DNA of 64,000 bases, from the NCBI GenBank assembly GCA_963934295.1, contig CAWVXY010000009.1:1-64000 (forward strand), read 5' to 3'. The notes beneath the pieces were generated by a model. That model made no database searches. It had not been told where the DNA came from and was given only the letters and a program-made list of their open reading frames with translations. Both the position numbers and the translations under genes were made by a program. Shown here piece by piece: positions 17,227 through 26,108 of this stretch. This DNA comes from Seribacter sp963934295 (GTDB lineage: Bacteria; Verrucomicrobiota; Verrucomicrobiia; Opitutales; Seribacteraceae). How positions within the stretch are numbered: position 1 is the first letter of the stretch; each line of letters opens with the position of its first letter.

Positions 17227-18693
17227 TTAATTCTTCCCGTACCATTCCGGGGTGCCAAACCAGTCGTGCATTTCTTTATCAAAGGGAGCGACCACTCCTG
17301 CAGGCTCAGGAAACTCCCCCTGATCCTGGGTCTCCACGATCCAAGTATTCAAAGCAGTACGCATTTGAAGGAGTGCCTGACGATGCTCGGGCTTTGCGGA
17401 GCTAGCAAGGTTGTTTATCTCATGCGGATCCGCCTCGGTGTCAAATAGTTGCTCCGGAGAAACTGTAGGAGACATAAGATCAGCCGGTGGGCCCGTTAAT
17501 TTTCCCGCTGCCATTAATTCACGCATAAGTGGCTTAATCGGAAAACATTTTTCCTTGTATCGGTTCAAAGATGTAAAATGACGATCAGGGTAGTAATTAC
17601 GTAGGTAATGATATTTCTTTCCCCTGACACTACGGACTCGGTTAACAGTCTCATCCACCCTGTCACGAGCGGAAAAAGCATAGGTTCGCTCAGGACCAAC
17701 ACGGTTGCCCAGGAAAACCCTTCCGTGCATCCCAAAAGGTTTTTTTATCCCAGCAAAACCGAGAGTCGTAGGCGTAATATCAATTAGGCTGACAACTTCG
17801 TCTTTAACCGCACCTACACTGTAATTTGCAGGGGCAGGAAAACCTGTAGGCCAACGGATAATCATAGGCACATGAAGCCCGCTATCATAGCACCAGTGTA
17901 TACCCCTTGGCTCGATCCGTCCATTATCGCCAAAAAACATAACGATGGTATTATCCGCCAATCCATCCTTTTTAAGGCGCTGGAGCACTTTTCCAATCGT
18001 CTTGTCCATACCCGAAACGGAATTCAGGTAGCGAGCCCATTCCTCACGCACTACGGGATGATCAGGATAATATGGAGGGGGATTCACATTTTTTAATGTG
18101 GCAATTTTTTCATGATATTTTTCACCCTTCCATTCAACCCGGGGTTGGCGCCAGGTGTTCCGGTCATAAATATCGTATTCACATTCCAGGGTGTTCATCT
18201 GAGCAAAGAAAGGCTGATTATCTTTTAGTTCCTCCCACTTACCTCCATCATAGAGTTTACCTTCGTTGACAAAATTAAGGTCGAGTTTTCCCGATCCAAT
18301 CTCCTCTCCATTCATCGTCTTGAGATTTGCGGTAAAATATCCATTATCCTTTAAGCGATGGGTAATGGGACGAACCCCCTCCGGCAAACGATAATCATCT
18401 TCACGATGGGAACGCATATTATGTGTATCTGTCGTGGTCTGATACATACCCACAAAAAACGCACTTCGACTGGGCGCACATACTGGGGATGTCGAAAAAA
18501 CTTTTGTATAACGCTCTCCCTCGGCAGCCAATTTATCCAAATTAGGCGTTTTTACATTCTTCGCCCCGTAGCACCCGAGATCAAGTTTTAGATTTTCCCC
18601 GACAATCCATAGAATATTAGGTTTATCCTCTGAAAAAACGAAGGCAGAGGTAATGAGAGAAATGAGAGTAAAAAAAAGTGTCTTTATATTCAT
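17227..18693 (-). CDS. Exported sulfatase (formylglycine type)
   Basis: This 488-residue protein has a signal peptide (MNIKTLFFTLISLITSAFVF) and a type I sulfatase domain. The formylglycine signature CAPSR is at Cys72 (TSPVCAPSRSAFF), and metal-binding segments are ILWIVGENLKLDLGCYG and MFFGDNGRIEPRGIHW. It is shorter than the neighbouring sulfatase and lacks the HEAT-like tail, but the two share VREEWARYLNSVSGMD / VVRKTVGRFHDCVTAMD-type segments, so they are probably paralogues of one subfamily. A small exported protein is encoded 4 bp upstream on the same strand. Its substrate is unknown; sulfated marine polysaccharides are a reasonable inference. Confidence 0.92.
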   Translation of the reverse strand: MNIKTLFFTLISLITSAFVFSEDKPNILWIVGENLKLDLGCYGAKNVKTPNLDKLAAEGERYTKVFSTSPVCAPSRSAFFVGMYQTTTDTHNMRSHREDDYRLPEGVRPITHRLKDNGYFTANLKTMNGEEIGSGKLDLNFVNEGKLYDGGKWEELKDNQPFFAQMNTLECEYDIYDRNTWRQPRVEWKGEKYHEKIATLKNVNPPPYYPDHPVVREEWARYLNSVSGMDKTIGKVLQRLKKDGLADNTIVMFFGDNGRIEPRGIHWCYDSGLHVPMIIRWPTGFPAPANYSVGAVKDEVVSLIDITPTTLGFAGIKKPFGMHGRVFLGNRVGPERTYAFSARDRVDETVNRVRSVRGKKYHYLRNYYPDRHFTSLNRYKEKCFPIKPLMRELMAAGKLTGPPADLMSPTVSPEQLFDTEADPHEINNLASSAKPEHRQALLQMRTALNTWIVETQDQGEFPEPAGVVAPFDKEMHDWFGTPEWYGKN

Positions 18694-18697
18694 TGGT

Positions 18698-19012
18698 CTA
18701 ATTTTTAATGTGCTTTATGATAGTTTCTCCAAAGCCAAGTCCAACTCGGGAAAAAAATATGGCACTACCTAGATAATGGTAAGGAAGATTGGCCCCCCTT
18801 AGTTCAACACCTTTGAGCAGTTGAACAAAAAAATATCGAGTATTTGGGGAAGCAACTTGATGGTTCAGTAAGAGGTCAATTCCATCCTTGCCCTCCTTAT
18901 TTGAATGACCCGCTAAAACATGAACCTGCACGGGTTCTTGCACAAAAAACCCGGGAAAAAGCGTCAAATTAGTAAATATAATAATAATTGCTAATAGAAT
19001 GGAAGCTTTCAT
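18698..19012 (-). CDS. Small exported hypothetical protein upstream of sulfatase
   Basis: From Met6 of the open frame (start complementary to 19010-19012) the protein is 104 residues, beginning MKASILLAIIIIFTNLTLFPG, a clear signal peptide or membrane anchor. The rest (VQVHVLAGHSNKEGKDGID, LNHQVASPNTRYFFVQLLKG) includes a segment like the start of SGNH-esterase/acetylxylan esterase-like sequences (VLAGHSN), but it is far too short for that enzyme. It could be a degraded remnant. It ends 4 bp before the sulfatase start. No function can be assigned. Confidence 0.45.
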   Translation of the reverse strand: MKASILLAIIIIFTNLTLFPGFFVQEPVQVHVLAGHSNKEGKDGIDLLLNHQVASPNTRYFFVQLLKGVELRGANLPYHYLGSAIFFSRVGLGFGETIIKHIKN

Positions 19013-19116
19013 AAAATAATGCTTCAACTTTGTAGATATCGAAGCAATGAAAAAATTCAGTTCAATCGAACTTTGATTTTACACCCAACCTAAGAACCAA
19101 TAATAAATTTTTCATA

Positions 19117-20610
19117 ATGAATGCTCGCCTTATAAAAAGATCCATATTGGTTCTTTTACTTACTCTCATATTTTGGTTCCTTTATCCTGCTCTGAGAGTT
19201 TGCTTTTTTTTAATTACTGACCCGATTCCTGAAGATCGCACATTCACCCTGAGCGAATTGGTAATTAACGATGCGAGTGGATTAAATGAAACGAAACATG
19301 GTGGTATAATCAGGCTAAATAAGGACCTTAATCAAACCATCAATATTCTTACAAATTCTCTTGCTCGATCTAAGGCAGAAAATAAAAAGATAATCCCGAT
19401 TGGAGCCCGACATTCGATGGGAAAACAAAGCATTATGCAAAATGCTATCCATATTGATCTCTCTCCTTTGAACGGAATGAAAATGGAAAATGGTTTACTT
19501 CGAGTTCAAACCGGTGCTCGCTGGAAAGATGTATTACAATTCCTCGCTCCCCTAGGTCTGTCGGTTGAAATAATGCAAAGCAATTCAGATTTTTCTATTG
19601 GGGGCACCCTGAGCGTTAATGCCCATGGATGGCAACCTGACCGCCCTCCTGTTGCCTCTTCTGTACAAAAAATTACTTTGTTCACTGCCAATGGAGAAAT
19701 CATTTCCTGCTCCAGAGAAGAAAATAACGAATTATTTACACATGCGATGGGTGGATATGGTTTATTTGGCATTATACTCGAGGCTTGGATTAAACCTGTG
19801 CCCAATGAAATCCTCCGTTCTTCCCATCAGGTTTATCATTACAAGGATTTCCCAAAAGAATGGAATAAAATGAAAGGAAATCCTGTCCGGTTAGCTTTTG
19901 GAAGATTATCGGTGGCTCAGGAAACCTTTTTCGATCAAGTTCTGCTGACCCATTATGTAACCACTGGTCAAATTTCAACACAAGCGGGAGAATATGATAT
20001 ATCATTTAGGAATTCAATTGCCCGTGCTGTCTTCCGGGCATCACTTAATAGTAATCGAGGGAAATCTTTTCGGCAGTGGATGGAAAACTTTTTAGGAGGG
20101 GAAGCAGGTGGAGTTCATGCACGAGTTAATTTAATGCTCGAACCTGTGCGCGTGTTCACAAATAACGATGATCAAAAAACAGACATGTTGGTGGAAGTGT
20201 TTATTCCTCAGGAAAAATTTTCTGACTTCATTCAGGAGGCAAAAAAAATTCTCCAATACCATTCAGATAATCTTCTCAATGTAACGGTCAGAGAAATTAA
20301 AAAAGATACCGACTCTGCTCTACCCTATGCTCAAAACGATATGTTTGGATTGGTTATGCTTTTTACAATTGAGCAAAATAAGAAAGCAGAAGGCTTCTTA
20401 AAAAAGCAGATTCGTGCCCTCTTTGATGCGTCACTTAATCAAGGCGGAACCTTTTATCTCCCCTACCGTAACTATGCTACTCCGTCACACTTCACAAAAG
20501 GATATCCAACTCTCCAGGCATTTCTGACTGCCAAAAAAAAATGGGACCCTATGGAAACTTTCTACAGTGGTTTCTATGATTATCTTAACAATTCAGTCCG
20601 TGGACGATAA
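19117..20610 (+). CDS. Membrane-anchored FAD-dependent oxidoreductase (FAD_binding_4)
   Basis: This 497-residue protein has an N-terminal membrane segment (ILVLLLTLIFWFLYPALRVCFFL) and a PCMH-type FAD-binding domain. FAD-site motifs are IIPIGARHSMGKQS, GLLRVQTGARWKDVLQFLAPLGL and SIGGTLSVNAHGWQPDRPPV, followed by GYGLFGIILEAWIKPVP. The C-terminus (KKKWDPMETFYSGFYDYL) matches the end of aldonolactone oxidase-like enzymes, so oxidation of a sugar or sugar lactone is likely. The catalytic substrate domain is divergent. It is convergent with the secretin gene (2-bp gap) and divergent from the small exported protein. Confidence 0.85.
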   Translation: MNARLIKRSILVLLLTLIFWFLYPALRVCFFLITDPIPEDRTFTLSELVINDASGLNETKHGGIIRLNKDLNQTINILTNSLARSKAENKKIIPIGARHSMGKQSIMQNAIHIDLSPLNGMKMENGLLRVQTGARWKDVLQFLAPLGLSVEIMQSNSDFSIGGTLSVNAHGWQPDRPPVASSVQKITLFTANGEIISCSREENNELFTHAMGGYGLFGIILEAWIKPVPNEILRSSHQVYHYKDFPKEWNKMKGNPVRLAFGRLSVAQETFFDQVLLTHYVTTGQISTQAGEYDISFRNSIARAVFRASLNSNRGKSFRQWMENFLGGEAGGVHARVNLMLEPVRVFTNNDDQKTDMLVEVFIPQEKFSDFIQEAKKILQYHSDNLLNVTVREIKKDTDSALPYAQNDMFGLVMLFTIEQNKKAEGFLKKQIRALFDASLNQGGTFYLPYRNYATPSHFTKGYPTLQAFLTAKKKWDPMETFYSGFYDYLNNSVRGR

Positions 20611-20612
20611 AA

Positions 20613-22679
20613 CTAGGGCTTATTGATTAATTCCGTCCCATATGCGGTTCCACTCAACACTTTCCTCAATGCAGCATAGTCATTTTGAAGGGATTCTTCG
20701 AGGACTGAATAATAAAGTTCAGAATGGTAATAGCAGGTAGCCACATCAGCATCAATTAACTCCACATCTTCTTCCCTTACCGTTGGCATTCGTAGAAGCC
20801 GACCACGGGTAAAGTTTTTAAGTTTTAAGATATAATTAGTCGCATTAAGGGAAATGATCTTCTTCATCAAAATTGCGTTTTTCAAGCGATTTAAATCATC
20901 TTGATTCCGAAGAAAGATTACCTGTTTTGAGGACACGCCTGGGCTTTTCTTATTAGATTCGAGAAGAAGAGAACGCCAAGCCTCTCCATCCGGGCAGTCA
21001 ACAATTTTAATTTCCGGGACCGGTTCTTCAAGCAACTGATCAATCGCAAGAGAATCCCGGCGCATTCGAAAACATAATCCGAACGCTTTTCCACTCTCTT
21101 CTTTTTCCAAAACAAAAGGGGCAAACTCACGTAGATATTCGGCGAGAAAGCGAACTTTAAAACCTGCCTCCTGCCCCTGGTTTTTTTCAAAAAAGATCAA
21201 TTTTTCTTCATCAAGTACCTTGGATGCTTTCTGCCGCTTGAGAACTTCGTAAATCTGTCTGCGAACCAGAGCTTCTTCTCCAGGGACAGATTCCTCAGCA
21301 AAATTTTCGTAGGGGTATGTATTTGATAATTGAGGATGATCACTCACCACCCGATCAACCGTCTTTTGGAGCTCTTGTAGTCCTTTATTCTCAGTTAAAT
21401 ATCTTAAGTCAAAGGTGTCTTCAGCACGAATTCGATATGCATCACGAAATAATCGATGGCCAAATTGATCAAACAAATCATCGTCCTTAGGCATACCTGC
21501 ATGAACGGGGCTTTCATCCGGTAAAACAGAAGGGGTAATTACAATAATGACTTCCCGCTTTTGTCCTGTTTCTGTCTTTGATCGAAATAGAGCTCCCAAA
21601 AAAGGGATGTCACCTAATAAAGGAACTTTCTTAAGAGTTTCTTCCGAATCTTTTGCAATTAATCCACCGACTATAAATGGGGTATCATTTGCAATACGAG
21701 CATAGGTTTTCACCTCTCGAATCGAAAGTGTTGGAGCGGTTGCAAGTACAATTGAATCCTTCCCCAGCACCTCTTGGTCTTTTCCAGGCACACGAGCTGA
21801 TACCGCGGCGTTGATCTGAAGGGAGACTTCGGATCCATCATTGCTAATTCGTGGTCTCACAGCCAATTGAATACCTGCCACAACATCACGAAAATCAACC
21901 GCACTGATGTAGTCTTTTACAAATTTTGTGTTAGCGATGGGAATCTTTTCAGAAACATTGATAAAGGCCATTCGATTATCTAGGGTAAGTACGCTGGGAC
22001 GGGATAAAACCTGTGCCGCCCCATCTTCGACTAATGCCTGTAACCTCACATTAAATTCGCGAAATACATTGGTAATGGTGGCGTCAAGTTGTGCATTTCC
22101 TGCAGCCGGGTACGCAATTCGCCCAAGAATTAAACTATCATTTTTTCCATCCAGTTTATCCTGTGCAAAATTACCATCCGAAATTCCTTCCCGACCACTA
22201 TTAAAATCCCATTCAACTCCTAACTGATCGAGTGCCTGTGAGGATATTTCAAGAACCATTGCCTCGATCATAATTTTACGGGCAGGTAAATCAATTTGCT
22301 CTTTTATAATTCTCCTGATTTTACCTGCTTCTTCAGGAACGGTTGGGTCATAAAACAGAAGCAATTCATTTATTGGATCCGTTTCGGTTTGAGGAAAGAT
22401 TTTGTCATGATCGGGAATCGTTTCATGAAAAGTGGTATCCGGAACAATAACAACAACCGGCAATTGTGTAAGATCGATAGGTTTTTTGGGATCACCAATG
22501 GTTACTCCGTAAAAATTAAGTAACTGCGAACAACGAACCGGGTCCACATAGCTTAAGCGAATTCGTTCAGACATCATTTCGACCTGAGGATTTGTTTTCC
22601 CCCGATCACCTTGCCCAACAAGTTTACCTGAATGAACAAAAAAATGGATAAATATAAAAATGGATAAATATGTTTTCAT
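20613..22679 (-). CDS. Secretin-like outer membrane protein (PulD/GspD-related)
   Basis: This 688-residue protein has a signal peptide (MKTYLSIFIFIHFFVHSG) and a short N-terminal domain (IRLSYVDPVRCSQLLNFYGV). The secretin core spans about residues 130-375, including MIEAMVLEISSQALDQLGVEW, LSRPSVLTLDN and VGGLIAKDSEETLKKVPLLGDIPFLGALF, and ends TGQKREVIIVITPSVLP. An extension of about 300 residues follows with no recognised domain, which is unusual because most secretins end soon after the core. Verrucomicrobial PulD-like proteins with such extensions exist. It is 8 bp downstream of the MscS gene. The closest pseudopilin gene in the window is at 38892, far away. Its role is probably type II secretion or type IV pilus-like assembly. 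Confidence 0.85.
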   Translation of the reverse strand: MKTYLSIFIFIHFFVHSGKLVGQGDRGKTNPQVEMMSERIRLSYVDPVRCSQLLNFYGVTIGDPKKPIDLTQLPVVVIVPDTTFHETIPDHDKIFPQTETDPINELLLFYDPTVPEEAGKIRRIIKEQIDLPARKIMIEAMVLEISSQALDQLGVEWDFNSGREGISDGNFAQDKLDGKNDSLILGRIAYPAAGNAQLDATITNVFREFNVRLQALVEDGAAQVLSRPSVLTLDNRMAFINVSEKIPIANTKFVKDYISAVDFRDVVAGIQLAVRPRISNDGSEVSLQINAAVSARVPGKDQEVLGKDSIVLATAPTLSIREVKTYARIANDTPFIVGGLIAKDSEETLKKVPLLGDIPFLGALFRSKTETGQKREVIIVITPSVLPDESPVHAGMPKDDDLFDQFGHRLFRDAYRIRAEDTFDLRYLTENKGLQELQKTVDRVVSDHPQLSNTYPYENFAEESVPGEEALVRRQIYEVLKRQKASKVLDEEKLIFFEKNQGQEAGFKVRFLAEYLREFAPFVLEKEESGKAFGLCFRMRRDSLAIDQLLEEPVPEIKIVDCPDGEAWRSLLLESNKKSPGVSSKQVIFLRNQDDLNRLKNAILMKKIISLNATNYILKLKNFTRGRLLRMPTVREEDVELIDADVATCYYHSELYYSVLEESLQNDYAALRKVLSGTAYGTELINKP

Positions 22680-22687
22680 TATAAATT

Positions 22688-24238
22688 CTATTTTTTAACT
22701 GTAGGATTGGATGGTGTAGGAAAAAAATCGGAGAAAAATGTCTGAATTGTCTGGCCAACTCCGCTCTTTTTTAAAGGTGTTACTGAAGTTTTTTCTTCAT
22801 TACGAACCCTCCACTTTGTTTTCATAATTCGATCCTGCCCCAGAACCATTTTTTCATTTAACAATGATAAGAAATCTCCACTTTGAGCTGCCAGTTGGGC
22901 AATCATACTGGAATCGAATTCAAAAATAACACAATCAGTCAGAGCTGTTATTGTTGAATTCCGAGAACCTTTTTTCAGAACTCCTTCCTCGCCAAAATGG
23001 GAACCGGATTCCAAGCGTTCAACCTTTGCTTTATTACCGATTCCTGAAACTTCAATCGATGAACAAAGTAATCCCTCGGCAAGAAAATAAAAAGATTCTC
23101 CAACATTACCCTGACGATACAAAACCTCTCCTTCTTTCAGATCTTTTCTGGAAGCATTTTTTATAAGTGCGACACGATCATCATCCTCTAAAAGATCAAA
23201 TAATTTGCTCCGATCAATTGCCTCGTCAAAACTTGCGTCATGAGTCGAAGGAATTAAGGGGTACTTTGAACTATCGTTCCAGAAAACCATTTCTTTTTCC
23301 ATCGACGGGGAGAGTCCCGCTCGGGCAAGATGCTCGATCACACTTTTATTAACGATATGCCTGGATTCCTTGGGGGAAATATTAACGGGTAGAATAAAAA
23401 ACCTTACTTCATATTTTTGCCCACCCGATAAAGCTTCATCCAATCGGACTTCAGGAACGGGGTCAGTCAGAATTCTTTCATTATCAGCAAGTGCCCGAAC
23501 TCCTGACATCAAAACCCTGATAGCACGATCTGGAGATACAGAATAATCGAGCATGAAATTCAAATCTATTCGGAAGTGAGGTCGGGGTTGCATGTAGTTA
23601 GTTAAAATGGCTTCCCCCATTTTATTGTTTGGAACCACCACCATATTCTTTTCAGTCGTTTTCAACCGAGTGGTTCTCCAGTTAATTTCGATTACTTGGC
23701 CAACAATATGAGTCTCTCTTCGATTTTGATGAACCATAACCCAGTCACCAATTCGAAAAGATTTTTCAATATGCATCGATAAACCAATAAACACATCAAG
23801 AATCACATTTCGAAGCGCAATGCCAATAACGATGCTTACCACCCCTGACGTTGCCCAGATTCCAGTAACGGACTGATCAAAAACGGTGGCAAGCACTCCC
23901 ACCACCATAACCACAAAAACACAGAGTGCCGTCACGTCCTTAGGCAAGCGAGGGACAGGGCGACCTGAAATACCAGCAATCAATCCGTCCCATACAAAAA
24001 CAGTGATTAATCTCTGGGCAAGAAAAGCAGTCGACACCCATAACCCAATTTGACTGCCATACTCTACGATATCCCTTACAACCAAGGATGCATTTCCCAG
24101 AAAACGAATAAACAACTCTTCTTTACTCGCTATCGAAACCAAAAAGAAAAGAAAGAAAGAGAGTGGAATCCACAATCTCTTAAAAAGAAAGACCGCTGGG
24201 ATTTCCTGCCTAGCCTGAATGTTGTACTCCTTCACCAT
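22688..24238 (-). CDS. MscS-type mechanosensitive channel with cyclic-nucleotide-binding domain
   Basis: The ATG at 24238 gives 516 residues; a GTG three codons earlier is an alternative. Several membrane segments (to about residue 150) are followed by the MscS pore helix and beta domain (VSIVIGIALRNVILDVFIGLS, FRIGDWVMVHQN, VVPNNKMGEAILTNY). The C-terminal part (about 360-480) is a cyclic-nucleotide-binding domain: RQGNVGESFYFLAEGLL, ESGSHFGEEGVLKKGSRNSTITALTDCVIF. The phosphate-binding cassette has FGEEGVLKKGSRNSTI in place of the usual FGE(L/M)(A/S)L...R.A.(V/I), so ligand binding is uncertain. It may couple turgor to a nucleotide signal. It starts within the RHH gene (29-bp overlap). Confidence 0.88.
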   Translation of the reverse strand: MVKEYNIQARQEIPAVFLFKRLWIPLSFFLFFLVSIASKEELFIRFLGNASLVVRDIVEYGSQIGLWVSTAFLAQRLITVFVWDGLIAGISGRPVPRLPKDVTALCVFVVMVVGVLATVFDQSVTGIWATSGVVSIVIGIALRNVILDVFIGLSMHIEKSFRIGDWVMVHQNRRETHIVGQVIEINWRTTRLKTTEKNMVVVPNNKMGEAILTNYMQPRPHFRIDLNFMLDYSVSPDRAIRVLMSGVRALADNERILTDPVPEVRLDEALSGGQKYEVRFFILPVNISPKESRHIVNKSVIEHLARAGLSPSMEKEMVFWNDSSKYPLIPSTHDASFDEAIDRSKLFDLLEDDDRVALIKNASRKDLKEGEVLYRQGNVGESFYFLAEGLLCSSIEVSGIGNKAKVERLESGSHFGEEGVLKKGSRNSTITALTDCVIFEFDSSMIAQLAAQSGDFLSLLNEKMVLGQDRIMKTKWRVRNEEKTSVTPLKKSGVGQTIQTFFSDFFPTPSNPTVKK

Positions 24239-24488
24239 CCATATCACCTATTAAACCCTTATCCCGAAAAACGGACTCCTCATAATTTTTCATCAACCTT
24301 GCCATCATTGCGAATTTGGGAATGGGTACCTGTTCGCCATCATGATGAATGACTTCGAGCATCGCTGACAAACTTTGATTCACAAACTGATTAAAGTTGT
24401 AAGCATCGCCAAGATTCGAACAAACACCCTTAATTTGATCGAAGGTCTGCTCTGGAACCCGAATTGTAACCGTTTTTCCCTTTGCCAT
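24210..24488 (-). CDS. Small ribbon-helix-helix-like protein
   Basis: This 92-residue protein starts MAKGKTVTIRVPEQTFDQIKGV, the basic beta strand and first helix of RHH (CopG-like) DNA-binding proteins, and continues NFNQFVNQSLSAML, the second helix. The C-terminal half is acidic and unassigned. The gene overlaps the start of the MscS gene by 29 bp, indicating translational coupling, so it may be an autoregulator of the RHH-MscS-secretin run. The RHH assignment is by pattern; no operator was identified. Confidence 0.6.
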   Translation of the reverse strand: MAKGKTVTIRVPEQTFDQIKGVCSNLGDAYNFNQFVNQSLSAMLEVIHHDGEQVPIPKFAMMARLMKNYEESVFRDKGLIGDMDGEGVQHSG

Positions 24489-24687
24489 TTAGTAAAGAAT
24501 ACAAAAGCTTCATTTTAATTGCATTGCAAGACTTAAATATAATTGTAATAAAAATTATATTATACATTGCACACATATGCACTTTACTATGAAAAAATAA
24601 TTAATAAATATGTCCAAATATAGCTTGATTGGATATTACTTAATAATAGAATCATAACATTCAGTAAAAAATCGAACATAAGGTCTA

Positions 24688-26007
24688 ATGAAAAAAAATA
24701 AATGTTTTGAATTGCCCAGCCATTTTTCTCGTCGTGAATTTATGCATGTTGGATTTATAGGGGGCTTAGGTCTTTCCCTTGCAGATTTTTTAAGATTAAA
24801 ATCACATGGAGCTCAAAAATTTTACCAATCCAAGGAAGGGAAAGCCAAAAGCGTAATCCACATCTACTTACCCGGAGGAATGGCCCATCAGGAATCATGG
24901 GACCCGAAACCTTATGCCCCTCTTGAATACAGAGGTCCTTTCAAAAGTATTCCCACCAAAATCCCAGGGGTGCACTTCAGTGAACATTTTAAAGAATCCG
25001 CAAAAATAGCGGACAAAATTACTATCTGTCGCTCCATGAGTCATGGCGAGGCGGCTCACGAACGGGGTACTCATAATATGTTCACTGGTTATCGCCCCAG
25101 TCCTGCCCTTTCCTACCCAAGTATTGGCTCTGTGGTTTCGCATGAATTTGGTTCTCGGGAGAATCTTCCTCCTTATGTTTGTATTCCCAAAGTGCCTAAC
25201 GAATTTGCGGGAAGTGGATATTTAAGTTCGTCCTATGGTCCATTCGGATTGGGTGGAGACCCTGCAAAGGGAGATTTTAAAGTTAAGGACCTTACTTTAC
25301 CAAACGGAATAACCGAGGATCGTTTTAACAAGCGTAGGTCTCTATTGAACACCGTGGACGATCACTTCAGGCAGATGGAGAAATCGGATGCGCTCAGTTC
25401 AATGGATAATTTTTATAATGATGCTTATTCCTTAATCAGTTCGAAAGAGGCTCGAGAAGCGTTCGATATGAAAAAAGAAAGCGATAAGACCAAAGAACGT
25501 TATGGAAAAAATGAAGCCGGACAAAGAATGCTTCTTTCTCGCCGCTTGGTTGAGTCAGGTGTGCGTTTTGTATCGATGACTTACGGAGGATGGGATATGC
25601 ACTCCAATATCGACAAGGGATTTCTTAAACATGGCCCGGATTTGGACAAAGCCTATGCCACCTTAATCTCGGATCTTGATGAGCGTGGTTTACTAGATAG
25701 TACATTAGTGATGATGACTTCAGAGTTTGGAAGAACACCTAAGATCAATAAGACCAATGGACGCGATCATTACCCCAGGGTTTTCAGTATTGCACTTGCA
25801 GGTGGTGGAATTACTCGTGGTCAAGTATACGGATCATCCGATGCATTTGCCACCGCACCGGAAGACAATCCGCTATCCGTGGAAGATTTAGCCACCACAG
25901 TTTATGATCGATTAGGTATTGTGGCGGATAAAGAATTAATGGCACCGGGGGATCGTCCTATCGAAATTGTGGATGGCGGAAAAGTTATCAAGGATCTGTT
26001 GGCCTGA
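24688..26007 (+). CDS. DUF1501 domain protein with Tat signal
   Basis: This 439-residue protein has a twin-arginine signal (SRREFMHVGFIGGLGLSLADFL, about residues 14-35), so it is exported folded. The DUF1501 body shows VIHIYLPGGMAHQESWDPKP, HFSEHFKESAKIADKITICRSM, RGTHNMFTGYRPSP and TSEFGRTPKINKTNGRDHYPRVF. DUF1501 belongs to the alkaline phosphatase/sulfatase-like clan and is very abundant in Planctomycetes and Verrucomicrobia, where it pairs with DUF1549/DUF1553 cytochromes; its activity is unknown. It is the first gene of a four-gene same-strand block. A 200-bp AT-rich upstream interval separates it from the divergent RHH gene and likely holds its promoter. Confidence 0.93.
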   Translation: MKKNKCFELPSHFSRREFMHVGFIGGLGLSLADFLRLKSHGAQKFYQSKEGKAKSVIHIYLPGGMAHQESWDPKPYAPLEYRGPFKSIPTKIPGVHFSEHFKESAKIADKITICRSMSHGEAAHERGTHNMFTGYRPSPALSYPSIGSVVSHEFGSRENLPPYVCIPKVPNEFAGSGYLSSSYGPFGLGGDPAKGDFKVKDLTLPNGITEDRFNKRRSLLNTVDDHFRQMEKSDALSSMDNFYNDAYSLISSKEAREAFDMKKESDKTKERYGKNEAGQRMLLSRRLVESGVRFVSMTYGGWDMHSNIDKGFLKHGPDLDKAYATLISDLDERGLLDSTLVMMTSEFGRTPKINKTNGRDHYPRVFSIALAGGGITRGQVYGSSDAFATAPEDNPLSVEDLATTVYDRLGIVADKELMAPGDRPIEIVDGGKVIKDLLA

Positions 26008-26108
26008 TTTTCTCTGAGTGTATTTCCTCAATTGGTTCTCTCGACTTGGACTAATTTGCCATCCGTTAATTTGCTCGCCCAGCAAATTCTTTTAACCTAA
26101 TTAAGCCC

